A stretch of 64,000 nucleotides of DNA from Pseudomonas fulva. GTDB lineage: Bacteria > Pseudomonadota > Gammaproteobacteria > Pseudomonadales > Pseudomonadaceae. A program made the position numbers and the translations under genes. Location of the stretch: NCBI RefSeq assembly GCF_023517795.1, contig NZ_CP082928.1, positions 186,001-250,000 on the forward strand. The letters run 5' to 3'. The notes under the pieces are model-generated. The model searched no databases, was not told where the DNA came from, and saw only the letters and a program-made list of their open reading frames with translations. Below are positions 53,111 through 61,182 of this stretch, one piece after another (the stretch's first letter is position 1; each line of letters begins with the position of its first letter).

Positions 53111-54021
53111 CTAGGTTTTGTACGAAAAGTAGGTGTGGGTAGAATTTCCGCCATGATTGGCTGGAGGCCCGCATGGCAAAGCGTTACGAACTCTCCGACG
53201 CATCGTGGGAATTGATCAAGTATCTGGTTTCTCCAGAGCAGAAAATGGGTCGCCCACGGAGTGATGATCGCCTGGTACTCCATGCAATCCTGTGGATCCT
53301 CTGCTCGGGCGCTGCCTGGCGTGATCTGCCGAAACGCTTTGGGCCTTAGTAAACGGTGTATCAGCGTTTTCGTGGCTGGCGCGACGACGGTACGTTCGAC
53401 CGGATACTGGAGCACTTGCATATCCGATTAAACCGGGAGGGACTGATGATCTGGACACCTGGATGATCGATTCCGCTGCGGTACGCGCAACCCGAGCCTC
53501 TTCAGGCGCCGGAAAAAGAGGCCTGAAGAACCGCTAGACCATGCTCTGGGACGTAGTCGAGGCGGCGTTCCTACCAAGATTCACATGATCTGTGACGCCA
53601 ATGGCGTTCCATTAGGCTTCATTCTTTCGCCAGGGCAAGCCAGCGATATCGCCTATGCCCAGCCGTTGCTGGATCAGGTGCGAACTCCCGGTAAGCCGGG
53701 GCGTCCACGTAAACACAGTCACTGGTTACTGGCTGACAAAGCCTGTGACGCGCAACACCTGCGCCATTACTGCGACCGTTACCGAATATAGCCGGTGATC
53801 CCGCTGAGTGCGATGCCACGCAAGCCTCGGCCTGGCTTGCCCCGACTCTTTGATCGTCCAAAGTATCGGCAACGTACCATCATTGAGCGGATGTTTGGCT
53901 GGCTGAAATAGAACCGCAGAGTAGGCACTCGCTACGACAAGCTGGCGAGAAGCTATTCAGCCATGGTCACGCTGGCCTGCAGCCTGCGTTGCATCCGGCA
54001 ATACTTTTCGTACAAACCTAG
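53111..54021 (+). mobile_element. IS5 family (IS427-like) insertion sequence, left copy
   Basis: About 911 bp with matching ends: CTAGGTTTTGTACGAAAAGTA on the left and its complement on the right, with one base missing in a T run. CTAG at both borders fits the target preference of this group. The transposase inside is inactive. Confidence 0.8.
53173..54018 (+). pseudogene. IS5 family transposase, interrupted
   Basis: Begins MAKRYELSDASWELIKYL and reads into GAAWRDLPKRFGP, then stops at TAG 53,347 where the right copy encodes GPWSTVYQRF. Later segments DANGVPLGFILSPGQASD, LLADKACD, LRHYCDRYRI (then TAG) and RPKYRQRTIIERMFGWLK (then TAG) are in a second frame, normally reached by frameshifting. 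At least three stop codons make it non-functional. Confidence 0.85.
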
Positions 54022-54127
54022 GCTGCTGCCCGGTATGCGGCTCTGTTGTTCACTAGGTTGATAGAACGTTTGAAGAGGGATAGGCCGGGTAAATGAGGCC
54101 GCGGAGCGCAACCTATATGGCCCCATG

Positions 54128-54724
54128 TTAATGAAAAAGCATGAACCCGCCGAATAGCACTAGGGCTATTCCTGACCCCTTGTTTATTATTGCTCTGGAA
54201 ACTTCGTTCTTATACATCACGGCAGAAAACAATGTGTAAGCAACCAGGGTGGAAGAAGTAAAAAAAGCAAAAGTGAAAGTCATCGTTACTAGCTGCGGCG
54301 CTATCGCGTAGTCTTTCGAAAGGAACTGGGGGAAAAAAGAAGCTATGAAAATGAAGATTTTTGGATTGCTTATGGATATTAGTGCTGCCTCGATTAAACA
54401 TGTCATATAGCTTTTTCTTACCTTGCCATTCTCAATGGCTTGAAAATCGCTAGAAAGCAATATCTTCATTCCGATGTATATTAAATATAGAGCCCCGAGC
54501 GTTTTGATGATAAATATAGCTTTGTCGTTGTTAAGTATAACTAGCCCTGACGATGCCATTGCGCAAATAATAAATATCGATAATGTGTTTCCTAGTATAG
54601 AAGCTGTTGAAAGTTTGAAGCCATTGTTTCCAGATAGCCTCATTGCATGAATAACACTTGGGCCAGGGGAAGCGGCAGAGATAAAGGCGGAGAGGCAAAA
54701 TATGAGCCAGGAGTCAAACGGCAT
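54128..54724 (-). CDS. LysE/RhtB family amino-acid exporter
   Basis: A 198-residue membrane protein with about six helices. SAASPGPSVIHAMRLSGNNG matches the LysE N-terminal signature, and LGALYLIYIGMKIL and SISNPKIFIFIASFFPQF are also typical. ATG 54,724 is chosen because CAGGA lies at good spacing. The family exports amino acids such as lysine, homoserine or threonine. It is the last gene of the island; its likely role is export of the pathway's product or of a modified amino acid. Confidence 0.88.
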   Translation of the reverse strand: MPFDSWLIFCLSAFISAASPGPSVIHAMRLSGNNGFKLSTASILGNTLSIFIICAMASSGLVILNNDKAIFIIKTLGALYLIYIGMKILLSSDFQAIENGKVRKSYMTCLIEAALISISNPKIFIFIASFFPQFLSKDYAIAPQLVTMTFTFAFFTSSTLVAYTLFSAVMYKNEVSRAIINKGSGIALVLFGGFMLFH

Positions 54725-54749
54725 AGCTAATTCCTGATTTTGATACATG

Positions 54750-54769
54750 GGAGCCGGACGCCCGGCTCC
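54750..54769. terminator. GC-rich hairpin between carbamoyltransferase and exporter genes
   Basis: GGAGCCGG and CCGGCTCC form a perfect 8-bp stem. The T-rich tract (GATTTTTATT) lies on the plus-strand side, opposite to the direction of the genes. So either it dampens antisense transcription or it attenuates LysE expression. Confidence 0.45.
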
Positions 54770-54795
54770 AGATTTTTATTCTACAGCGCCGCTTC

Positions 54796-56460
54796 TTATG
54801 TTCGCTTGATCTCTTTTTTTGAATTTGCTTTATTGTAAATCAAATAATCGCCAATAAATATGGCATCAAGCCCGCTCTCATATAGGCATTCAATGCAGTC
54901 AGCAGGGGAGCTAACGATTGGCTTTCCTTTCGTGTTTAACGAGGTGTTCAATACCATAGGGATTCCGGATAGCTTATGGTACTCACTTATCAGGTCGTAA
55001 TATTTTTTATTGTCTTCGCGGGAAACAGTCTGAACTCGCGCAGTGCCATCGACGTGGCTAATAGCGGCAACCAAATCTCTATATTTTTCACGAACCTTCA
55101 TAGTGATTAGCATAAATGGCGAAGGAGCGGGCACATGGAACCAATCTGCTGCATGCTCAGATAAGACAGATGGAGCCAATGGTCTCCAGCTTTCTCTTTG
55201 CTTAACGATATTAACTCGATCTCGTACAGCTGCCGACGTCGGAGCCGCAAGTATTGACCTATTGCCAAGGGCACGAGGGCCAAACTCCATTTTACCTTGG
55301 CACCAACCAATCACCATTCCAGAGTTTATTAATTTCGCGGCGTCCTGGTGAGGGTTTTCTACTATTTCAAATGGGATCTTTTCGGAGGTGAGATAGCTTT
55401 CGATCTCATTAGATGAGAAGTGCGGCCCTAAATATACCTGTTCTTTGACTACTGGTCGCGTCTCTTGATCACCTACGTGCAATAGCATAGCGGCACCGAT
55501 AGCTGCTCCAGCATCATTGGCGGCTGGTTGAATATAAATATTCTCAACGAAGTCAAGCTCGGCGATAAGTCCGTTAGCGTTGCAGTTAAGTGCCACACCA
55601 CCAGCTAAACAAAAGTTGTGATTACCAGTTTTTTTGTAAAGGTCTTCTGCAAGGAATACGAAAGCTTTTTCTATTGCTTTCTGCACTGCATATGCGAGAT
55701 CTTTAGACTTGTCCGAAAACGCTTTTTTGTCGGCAATATTTTTTAGCTCACGCATTGCCTCTCTATCTATGAAGTAACTGTCGCCAGCAAACCTGAGAAC
55801 ACTGTCGATGATTGATACTCGCCCGGATCCGTACGAGGCAAGGCCCATCGTTTTGCCTTCCTGACCTATGTACGAGTACAGTCCACATAGGCTAGTGATG
55901 TATGTGTATAAGTGACCCAGTGAGTCTTTGATAGGGTAGCTTTTTAATTTCTCAATTGATATCCCATTACCATGGTACAACGAGGTTGCCTCATCTTCGC
56001 CACGACCATCTGCTATCAATATATTTGAGCGATCAAATCCGCTTGAGAAAAATGTACCCGCAGCATGGCACAGATGGTGGCGGACACTAATAAAATTTCC
56101 AAGTCCACTTTCCCGCATGCTTTGTATAGCATGCCTATAGGTTGAAAGGTTTCGCGTGATCTGTGTCATTTGCCCTAGAGCATGCGTATCGTCGTGATTA
56201 ACTGTGTTCTGCTCAAATGGCCTGTTGTTTGCGATGAATGACGAGTAGTCAAACGTAACGCCAATATTTTTTACGTTTTCTAATTTTAACCCAGCTTCTT
56301 TTAGGCAGAAATCAATTGCTTCGTGTGGAAAGTTCGTTGAGTGGCGGATGCCATCGAACCGCTCTTGTTCGACCGCGGCAACTAAAACTCCATCGTATAG
56401 AATGGCAGCAGATGTATCATGAAGAAGGTTTACACCCAGGTAAGCATTTTTAATGGTCAT
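54796..56460 (-). CDS. O-carbamoyltransferase (NodU/CmcH/TobZ family)
   Basis: A 554-residue enzyme. The Kae1-like N-terminal domain opens with YLGVNLLHDTSAAIL, carries the metal histidines in HHLCHAA (128-134) and DGRGED (151-156), and continues with GLASYGSG and LAGGVALNCNANG. The C-terminal domain has EFGPRALGNRSILA and RESWRPLAPSV. Members make carbamoyl-AMP from carbamoyl phosphate and ATP and transfer it to a hydroxyl, as in tobramycin, cephamycin and Nod factor synthesis. Two upstream oxygenases could supply the hydroxyl. A terminator separates it from them, so it may have its own promoter. Confidence 0.92.
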   Translation of the reverse strand: MTIKNAYLGVNLLHDTSAAILYDGVLVAAVEQERFDGIRHSTNFPHEAIDFCLKEAGLKLENVKNIGVTFDYSSFIANNRPFEQNTVNHDDTHALGQMTQITRNLSTYRHAIQSMRESGLGNFISVRHHLCHAAGTFFSSGFDRSNILIADGRGEDEATSLYHGNGISIEKLKSYPIKDSLGHLYTYITSLCGLYSYIGQEGKTMGLASYGSGRVSIIDSVLRFAGDSYFIDREAMRELKNIADKKAFSDKSKDLAYAVQKAIEKAFVFLAEDLYKKTGNHNFCLAGGVALNCNANGLIAELDFVENIYIQPAANDAGAAIGAAMLLHVGDQETRPVVKEQVYLGPHFSSNEIESYLTSEKIPFEIVENPHQDAAKLINSGMVIGWCQGKMEFGPRALGNRSILAAPTSAAVRDRVNIVKQRESWRPLAPSVLSEHAADWFHVPAPSPFMLITMKVREKYRDLVAAISHVDGTARVQTVSREDNKKYYDLISEYHKLSGIPMVLNTSLNTKGKPIVSSPADCIECLYESGLDAIFIGDYLIYNKANSKKEIKRT

Positions 56461-56683
56461 TATATCGTCCTTGAGTTTTGATGTTATGGTTTGGCGAAGT
56501 AGATAGTTAGGGCCGGCACTGAGATGTACTTGATGATTTTTGATAAGAGGAAGTTGCTTTGGTTAGATTCAATCCCCAATGAATAACGCGGGCTTGGAGG
56601 TCTACTGGAATCAGGGCTATGACGAAGCTAGAGCATTCAAAAGGACTGCTATATAGCGAGCTTAACTTTTCGGATATCTAAAA

Positions 56684-56717
56684 GAAATTGCACCTGCTCA
56701 ATTCAGGTGCATTTCCT
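56684..56717 (-). terminator. Intrinsic terminator after the VioC/AsnO-like gene
   Basis: GCACCTG (56,690-56,696) and CAGGTGC (56,704-56,710) form a perfect stem extended by AAATT/ATTT pairs. CTTTT follows on the minus strand, just past the stop at 56,719. The 220 bp beyond it, up to 56,461, should hold the carbamoyltransferase promoter. Confidence 0.8.
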
Positions 56718-56718
56718 C

Positions 56719-57660
56719 CTAGAAGGAATGGTCACCAATGGCTCCTACAGCACGCCAAACACTAACCATGTCTTTTTCATCTGCAAGATCACAATGCCGT
56801 GACCCGTATACTCGTTTTAGCCAACGCCGTCCTTCAACAGCGCCACGGCCATGTATGCATCGATAGTTATTGAATACGAGAAGATCTCCTGGCTCCAAGA
56901 CGATGTCTATTGCAACTGCTTCAGCAGCCTCTATCCATGCGGCGACTGCCGTTTCTGCCTCATGATTTTCCGCAATAGTATAGATTGCACAACGAGACTC
57001 TTCGTACCCATCTATCTGCTTCAAGAATGGAGATGGTGGTGTATAAAGTGTATATCCATTCAAAGCAAATGAATCATCATGTTTATAAGTAAACAACGGT
57101 CGGCGCAGAATGCTGATAATTTCACTTGGCAGAAATTTATTTACCTCGTCGACTACCGCCACACGAGTAGCTGCTCCAGCGTCGTTATTAAGCGCAATAA
57201 GTGCTGCCGCCTCTGGTCGCGCTTGCCGAGGAAGAAAAGGGCTTTCTACATGTAGATTGAATTTGACCCTACCTGCGTTAGACAAGGTCTTTTCCCAACC
57301 TGCGATAGGGTGAACGTCTTGTAGAATTGCACCTTCCTTTTCCTCCGGATAGCCGAAGTGCCGAAGACCAATCGCATGAGTGATTCCTACTAGAACCGCA
57401 TCAGTCAGTTCAGCGCTACCGACCTCCCATTCGTCGGCCAAGAGGTTAATTGGCAGATTCTTTAAAACTGCGAAAGGGCGGCGCGACTCAAAAATACGCT
57501 TATACAATAAATCTACTGGGACGCCGGAACGCAGAACAATCTCTGCATAACGTTTGTCACTTCTGTCAAAACCGGTTTTCAGTGCAGATGAAAGCTGTGC
57601 CCTCAGTTCGTCACGAACAGTATCGCTAATTGTGGAGATTACAACGTCAGTGGTTTTCAT
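56719..57660 (-). CDS. Clavaminate synthase-like (VioC/AsnO-type) Fe(II)/2-oxoglutarate oxygenase
   Basis: A 313-residue oxygenase. The metal site is His137-x-Glu139 in FNLHVESPFLP and His270 in NNYRCIHGRGAV, with Arg283 for 2-oxoglutarate. HxE instead of HxD, the SPFLPRQARPEAAALIALNND stretch and the length fit the AsnO/VioC group, which hydroxylates the beta carbon of amino acids. EPGDLLVFNNYRCIHGRG is the family's C-terminal block. It starts 16 bp after azlD. Its substrate may be a free amino acid or a residue of the GGTV peptide. Confidence 0.85.
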   Translation of the reverse strand: MKTTDVVISTISDTVRDELRAQLSSALKTGFDRSDKRYAEIVLRSGVPVDLLYKRIFESRRPFAVLKNLPINLLADEWEVGSAELTDAVLVGITHAIGLRHFGYPEEKEGAILQDVHPIAGWEKTLSNAGRVKFNLHVESPFLPRQARPEAAALIALNNDAGAATRVAVVDEVNKFLPSEIISILRRPLFTYKHDDSFALNGYTLYTPPSPFLKQIDGYEESRCAIYTIAENHEAETAVAAWIEAAEAVAIDIVLEPGDLLVFNNYRCIHGRGAVEGRRWLKRVYGSRHCDLADEKDMVSVWRAVGAIGDHSF

Positions 57661-57676
57661 GTCAGTCCCTTAACAG

Positions 57677-57985
57677 TCAAAAAGTCACGATTGCTGCATA
57701 TACTAGTGTTGAGCCACAGGCAGTGAGCATCAACCCGGTGCGTGTAAATAAGGTGGCAAAGGCAGCGACCAAGATGCTAGCTATTGCCGCCGTCGCCATA
57801 ATATTTACTTCGACCCATATCAAATATACAGAAAAGTTTATGAAGACGGCCATCGGAAGCGCCTGTTCAGTGATCTTTCTTCCTGATGGTGATAATTTTA
57901 GATTAATAAACGCCGGTGCTACTCGAACCAGCAGGCTCGTTATGATAAGCGCAATAACTACTAAAGCATGATCATTAAGGTTCAT
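57677..57985 (-). CDS. azlD: AzlD-like branched-chain amino-acid export subunit
   Basis: A 102-residue membrane protein with about three to four helices, beginning MNLNDHALVVIALIITSLLVRVAP, typical of AzlD. It overlaps azlC by 11 bp. AzlD pairs with AzlC to export valine, leucine, isoleucine and analogues. Its presence within a modification operon points to a small amino-acid-like product. Confidence 0.88.
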   Translation of the reverse strand: MNLNDHALVVIALIITSLLVRVAPAFINLKLSPSGRKITEQALPMAVFINFSVYLIWVEVNIMATAAIASILVAAFATLFTRTGLMLTACGSTLVYAAIVTF

Positions 57986-58691
57986 ACGTTAACCTGCTAA
58001 GTCTCCAAGTACTGAACGCAATACTTGGTAGCCAGAACCAAGATTTACCTAATAGTGCAATAAAAGCTAGGGCTGCCGCGATACAAAGTGCTATCTCAAT
58101 GAGGCGGCGTTCCCAGGGAGCAGATATACGGGGTACGCGACTTTTTAGCTGCTCGAACGAAAGCACTAAGAGAACTATGCTTGCCGGAAAGCCCAGGTTC
58201 ATCTCAGGGCTGAACCAGCTTGCGGGGATTAGCGCAGCAAACAATGCTCCTGCGAAGGTAGACGATACCCACGCGAGATAGATTGTTAGTCGCGTGCTGA
58301 AAACTGCAGCTAATTGATCCCTCTCCTGTTCAAGTGCGTAGGCTTCGTCACCAACTAAATGTGCCATGAATGCCCGGGGTACAGGACGTGTTGGAAGGCG
58401 AGCCAACGTTGTGATAACTATTGGTATATATCGGCAGTTAATAGATATCGCAACGATGAGCATCGTGAGAAACCCTATTCCTTGCTCGGCAAGGGGCAGC
58501 AAGGCGAACTGCCCGCTGCCTGAGTAGCCCATAGCACTGAGCAACAAGACTTCGAATGGAGTCCAGTTGGATTGGGAGGCCAGAACCCCGAACAGCATGC
58601 CTGTGGGAGCGACAGCTAAGGCGGTTGGCAGGGCTCTACGAAATGCCATCCAGGCATATAGGACTGGTGACGATTGGACTTGGACGGTCAT
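57975..58691 (-). CDS. azlC: AzlC-like branched-chain amino-acid exporter
   Basis: A 238-residue membrane protein. AVAPTGMLFGVLAS, SAMGYSGSGQFALLPL (AzlC signature AxxxAGxxQF), SINCRYIPIVITT and HLVGDEAYAL are characteristic. The start overlaps the stop of the upstream oxygenase as ATGA. With AzlD it forms the export permease. Overlaps on both sides show that it belongs to the biosynthetic transcript. Confidence 0.9.
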   Translation of the reverse strand: MTVQVQSSPVLYAWMAFRRALPTALAVAPTGMLFGVLASQSNWTPFEVLLLSAMGYSGSGQFALLPLAEQGIGFLTMLIVAISINCRYIPIVITTLARLPTRPVPRAFMAHLVGDEAYALEQERDQLAAVFSTRLTIYLAWVSSTFAGALFAALIPASWFSPEMNLGFPASIVLLVLSFEQLKSRVPRISAPWERRLIEIALCIAAALAFIALLGKSWFWLPSIAFSTWRLSRLTYEP

Positions 58692-59434
58692 GGCGTTTTC
58701 AGTAATGAGCTTGTTGCTAAGGCAAGGCGTTCGTGAGTTGGCCCATAGGATCGTTTATGCCATGGACTGATTTCGATCACCCAAATATCTCTGTAGCCAT
58801 CGGAGCCTTCGGCGGGTGTGATATTTGAGGCATAGTGAATGTAGCGTTCATCATCAATTAGCACAGCCTGATTTTCTTCAAGCAAAGCGCGATGAACAAT
58901 TTCATTGGATGCAGGATCAATAATTTGTGTTTCTCCCCCCTCAACGTTATGGCGCTTTGCTACAACGATAACGCTGAATTGGTGACCATCACGATGCGGC
59001 CCTTCGGGAACCGTCACCCCATTAAACTCGGAGTTCACAATGACCCTGATCTGGTTCACGTTGACGTGGTAACTTTCTGAAAAATCAACAGGCAAGCTAT
59101 CGAGAACAGCAGTTACCAGGGGAGTGGGGTCGCACTCTAGCTGTTCTCTGTGGCGTAAGACACCTCCTGCTTCAGCAAGACGGATGAATTCAGCGGATTG
59201 GATATATTTCCGTTTCGGAAGTAATGCGTAAATCCACTGGCCTTCCTCCCAGTAGGTGAAGTATTGATTCAAGCGGATGTTTCGTAGTCTCTTCAAGCTA
59301 TGTCCATCGCGTGGCATAGAGTTGAAAGATTCAATTACTTTTTCAGACATCTCTGGTGTGTTAATGATGTCGTAACCAAATTTCGAAAATTGGCTGTTGT
59401 TAGCAATAGCTTTGGCTTCAGATGCGATTCCCAT
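58688..59434 (-). CDS. 2OG-Fe dioxygenase family protein (PF10014, isoleucine-dioxygenase-like)
   Basis: A 248-residue oxygenase. EGPHRDGHQFSVIVV contains His147-x-Asp149, the distal His200 lies in DERYIHYASNITP, and Arg215 follows in GYRDIWVIEI, giving a complete site. VEGGETQIID between them is a hallmark of PF10014, whose studied members (IDO, BsmA) hydroxylate free isoleucine, leucine or methionine. Here it lies 13 bp after the radical SAM gene and overlaps azlC. It may act on valine or threonine, free or in the peptide. Confidence 0.87.
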   Translation of the reverse strand: MGIASEAKAIANNSQFSKFGYDIINTPEMSEKVIESFNSMPRDGHSLKRLRNIRLNQYFTYWEEGQWIYALLPKRKYIQSAEFIRLAEAGGVLRHREQLECDPTPLVTAVLDSLPVDFSESYHVNVNQIRVIVNSEFNGVTVPEGPHRDGHQFSVIVVAKRHNVEGGETQIIDPASNEIVHRALLEENQAVLIDDERYIHYASNITPAEGSDGYRDIWVIEISPWHKRSYGPTHERLALATSSLLKTP

Positions 59435-59447
59435 GATTTATCTCATT

Positions 59448-60932
59448 TTATGCAGGTTGGAGATCGAAAGTAGCTATTTCAAAAGGCTGAAGAGCATCAA
59501 TGTGTTTTCGCGTAATACCGCGATAGAAATCACAAGCTGCTGGTTCTACTACGTCAATGGCCGCGTACTTCTTCTCTAAAGGGCCTAGGCAAAGACCAGC
59601 GCAGAAACCTTCGATCTCGCAGCCCCTGCAAAAATCAGGGTTCTCATGCCGTAACTGTGCATGCTCGATATAGGCCGGAGCATCCAAAAGCTCGGGGCCT
59701 AACTCAATTGAACCTAATAGTGTAGATCCGGCTTTGCAGGCGAACACGGATCCATTCGGTTCAATACTAAATTGTGCACCCTTTGCTGAGCAGTTCTTAA
59801 AGCCCCGCTCGGCCACAGCATCATGTCCCAAGAGTACTTGAAATATCTGGTGCCAATAACCTGTTAAGACCACGCCCCTTTGACGACCATATTCAACAAC
59901 TTTCCAAAGGCGATCTACGATATTCTCTGCCCCGAACGTGCTATAGAAGGTCGGATCAAAATCTACAACAACGCCAATCTCCCAGGCCCCCACATCGACC
60001 GCTAGATCGACGATAGACTCGTTAAAGTCATCCCAAGTTGCCGATGTCAGTGCAGCGTTGATCGCGATGCGGTTGCCTTTAGCTTGTAGTTGCCGCAGGC
60101 CTTGCATCACAACTGGTGTGCTGTCGTCACCATTTTTTAATGGTCTGCTTGGGCTAGTGGGTGAGTCGAAACTTACGCATACTGCTACCTGATGGCGGGC
60201 GAATTTTTCCGCCACTTCTTCAGTTATAAGCGATCCATTGGTAACAGTGGAGTACGAAATATGCATGCCATCTTTGGAGCCATCCCCAAAGCGATCCAAC
60301 ACCGCATCAATTGCCTTCCAGTTTAATAACGGCTCACCACCAAAGAATTGAACCATTACTCTATACATGCCACCCGCTCGGGACGCAGCTAGCGCCTTTT
60401 CTACATAATACACGGCATCTTGAGGTTTCATATGCCGATTTTTTTTGTCAAATTGATGCTCGAACCTTTCCTTGGAGGCATACATCGAGTTGTTGATGTC
60501 TACTTTGATCTCGTCCTGAGCAACAACTCGAATCAGCTCTACTTTTGCTACCTCTTCTTCAACAGACATCTCCTTGCCTTGAATACCCTCAAAACAATAG
60601 GTGCATCCAAAGTTACAAGCATTCGCGAGAATCAGCTGGATAATATTAACTTTTTTCTCGACTGGCCTACTTTCAGACAGGTTCTGTTCTTCTTCATGGA
60701 TTAAGAAGCCGCGAGCGGCTAGCTGCTGGATTAGCTCGGCCTCCCTTGTGGGGGCTTCTAGTTCAATCCATGAGCTAGGGATCATACGTCCATTCTTGAA
60801 GCTCTCTAAGACGTCGACTGCTGCTTTATCAAGCATGCATAGCCCGCCTCTCTGCCGATGGTAGACTGACGTACGGTCGTCCATTCGTCTAAGAACTACA
60901 TCTCTGGAAAGGGTATATTTATTTTTTTCCAT
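59448..60932 (-). CDS. Radical SAM/SPASM peptide-modifying enzyme
   Basis: A 494-residue maturase. Residues 1-85 resemble a PqqD-like RiPP recognition element (CMLDKAAVDVLESFKNG, LIQQLAARGFLI). The radical SAM motif is Cys106/110/113 in ANACNFGCTYCFEG, followed by QFFGGEPLLNW. The SPASM domain has Cys381, Gly394-x4-Cys399, Cys435, Cys438, Cys444, Cys448 and Cys467, enough for two auxiliary clusters. Such enzymes install cross-links, ethers or D-residues in precursor peptides. The short GGTV peptide gene 67 bp upstream is the obvious substrate. Confidence 0.93.
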   Translation of the reverse strand: MEKNKYTLSRDVVLRRMDDRTSVYHRQRGGLCMLDKAAVDVLESFKNGRMIPSSWIELEAPTREAELIQQLAARGFLIHEEEQNLSESRPVEKKVNIIQLILANACNFGCTYCFEGIQGKEMSVEEEVAKVELIRVVAQDEIKVDINNSMYASKERFEHQFDKKNRHMKPQDAVYYVEKALAASRAGGMYRVMVQFFGGEPLLNWKAIDAVLDRFGDGSKDGMHISYSTVTNGSLITEEVAEKFARHQVAVCVSFDSPTSPSRPLKNGDDSTPVVMQGLRQLQAKGNRIAINAALTSATWDDFNESIVDLAVDVGAWEIGVVVDFDPTFYSTFGAENIVDRLWKVVEYGRQRGVVLTGYWHQIFQVLLGHDAVAERGFKNCSAKGAQFSIEPNGSVFACKAGSTLLGSIELGPELLDAPAYIEHAQLRHENPDFCRGCEIEGFCAGLCLGPLEKKYAAIDVVEPAACDFYRGITRKHIDALQPFEIATFDLQPA

Positions 60933-60968
60933 CAGTCAGGCCCTGATTTATTCCTTTAAATTTGGAGA

Positions 60969-60993
60969 GCACGTCGCGCTGGGCGCGACGTGC
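60969..60993 (-). terminator. Strong hairpin between precursor and radical SAM genes (likely attenuator)
   Basis: GCACGTCGCGC and GCGCGACGTGC form a perfect 11-bp stem with a 3-nt loop, 7 bp past the precursor stop. The following minus-strand bases TCTCCAAATTT are only weakly T-rich. Such stems usually let the precursor mRNA outnumber the enzyme mRNA. Confidence 0.75.
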
Positions 60994-60999
60994 AAAGCC

Positions 61000-61182
61000 T
61001 TACTTGCTCAAGCAGTCTTTGAGGCGGCTGCGTTGGCTGGTGGAGAGCGTACCGCCAACGGTGCCACCGACAGTACCGCCGACGGTACCACCAACAGTAC
61101 CGCCAACGGTGCCACCGACAGTACCGCCAACGGTGCCACCGACAGTGCCGCCAATAGTGGAAATGCTAATAGAGTTTTTCAT
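61000..61182 (-). CDS. GGTV-repeat precursor peptide (RiPP-like)
   Basis: A 60-residue peptide. Residues 1-10 (MKNSISISTI) precede eight GGTV units and one GGTL (11-46); the 14-residue tail ends DCLSK. The repeat holds only Gly, Thr and Val/Leu: no aromatic residue for a cyclophane and no Cys for a thioether, so Thr or Val must be the modified sites. AGAGG lies 7-8 bp before the ATG. The DNA repeat changes only synonymously between most units, showing selection on the peptide. It lies directly upstream of the SPASM gene. Cleavage sites and final product are unknown. Confidence 0.85.
   Translation of the reverse strand: MKNSISISTIGGTVGGTVGGTVGGTVGGTVGGTVGGTVGGTVGGTLSTSQRSRLKDCLSK
61045..61152 (-). 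repeat. Nine 12-bp tandem units with 24-bp higher-order period
   Basis: On the coding strand, odd units read GGCGGYACTGTY and even units GGTGGYACCGTY, apart from the final GGCGGTACGCTC. The alternation of synonymous codons shows that the array grew by 24-bp pairs. It lies wholly within the precursor gene. Confidence 0.9.

Noticed and set aside
56579..56656. 25-residue plus-strand frame (begins MNNAGLEVYWNQGYDEARAF) between oxygenase and carbamoyltransferase genes
   Set aside because: The translation looks protein-like and could be a remnant of a decayed gene. It is short, on the opposite strand, lacks a ribosome-binding site and overlaps the likely carbamoyltransferase promoter.
61045..61152. 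CRISPR-like or satellite appearance of the repeats
   Set aside because: Units are 12 bp with no spacers, in frame, and differ at synonymous sites within an ORF with a good ribosome-binding site. No cas gene is present.
61000..61182. GrrA-type cyclophane precursor
   Set aside because: GrrA-like repeats contain aromatic residues for the cross-link; none occurs in the GGTV units.
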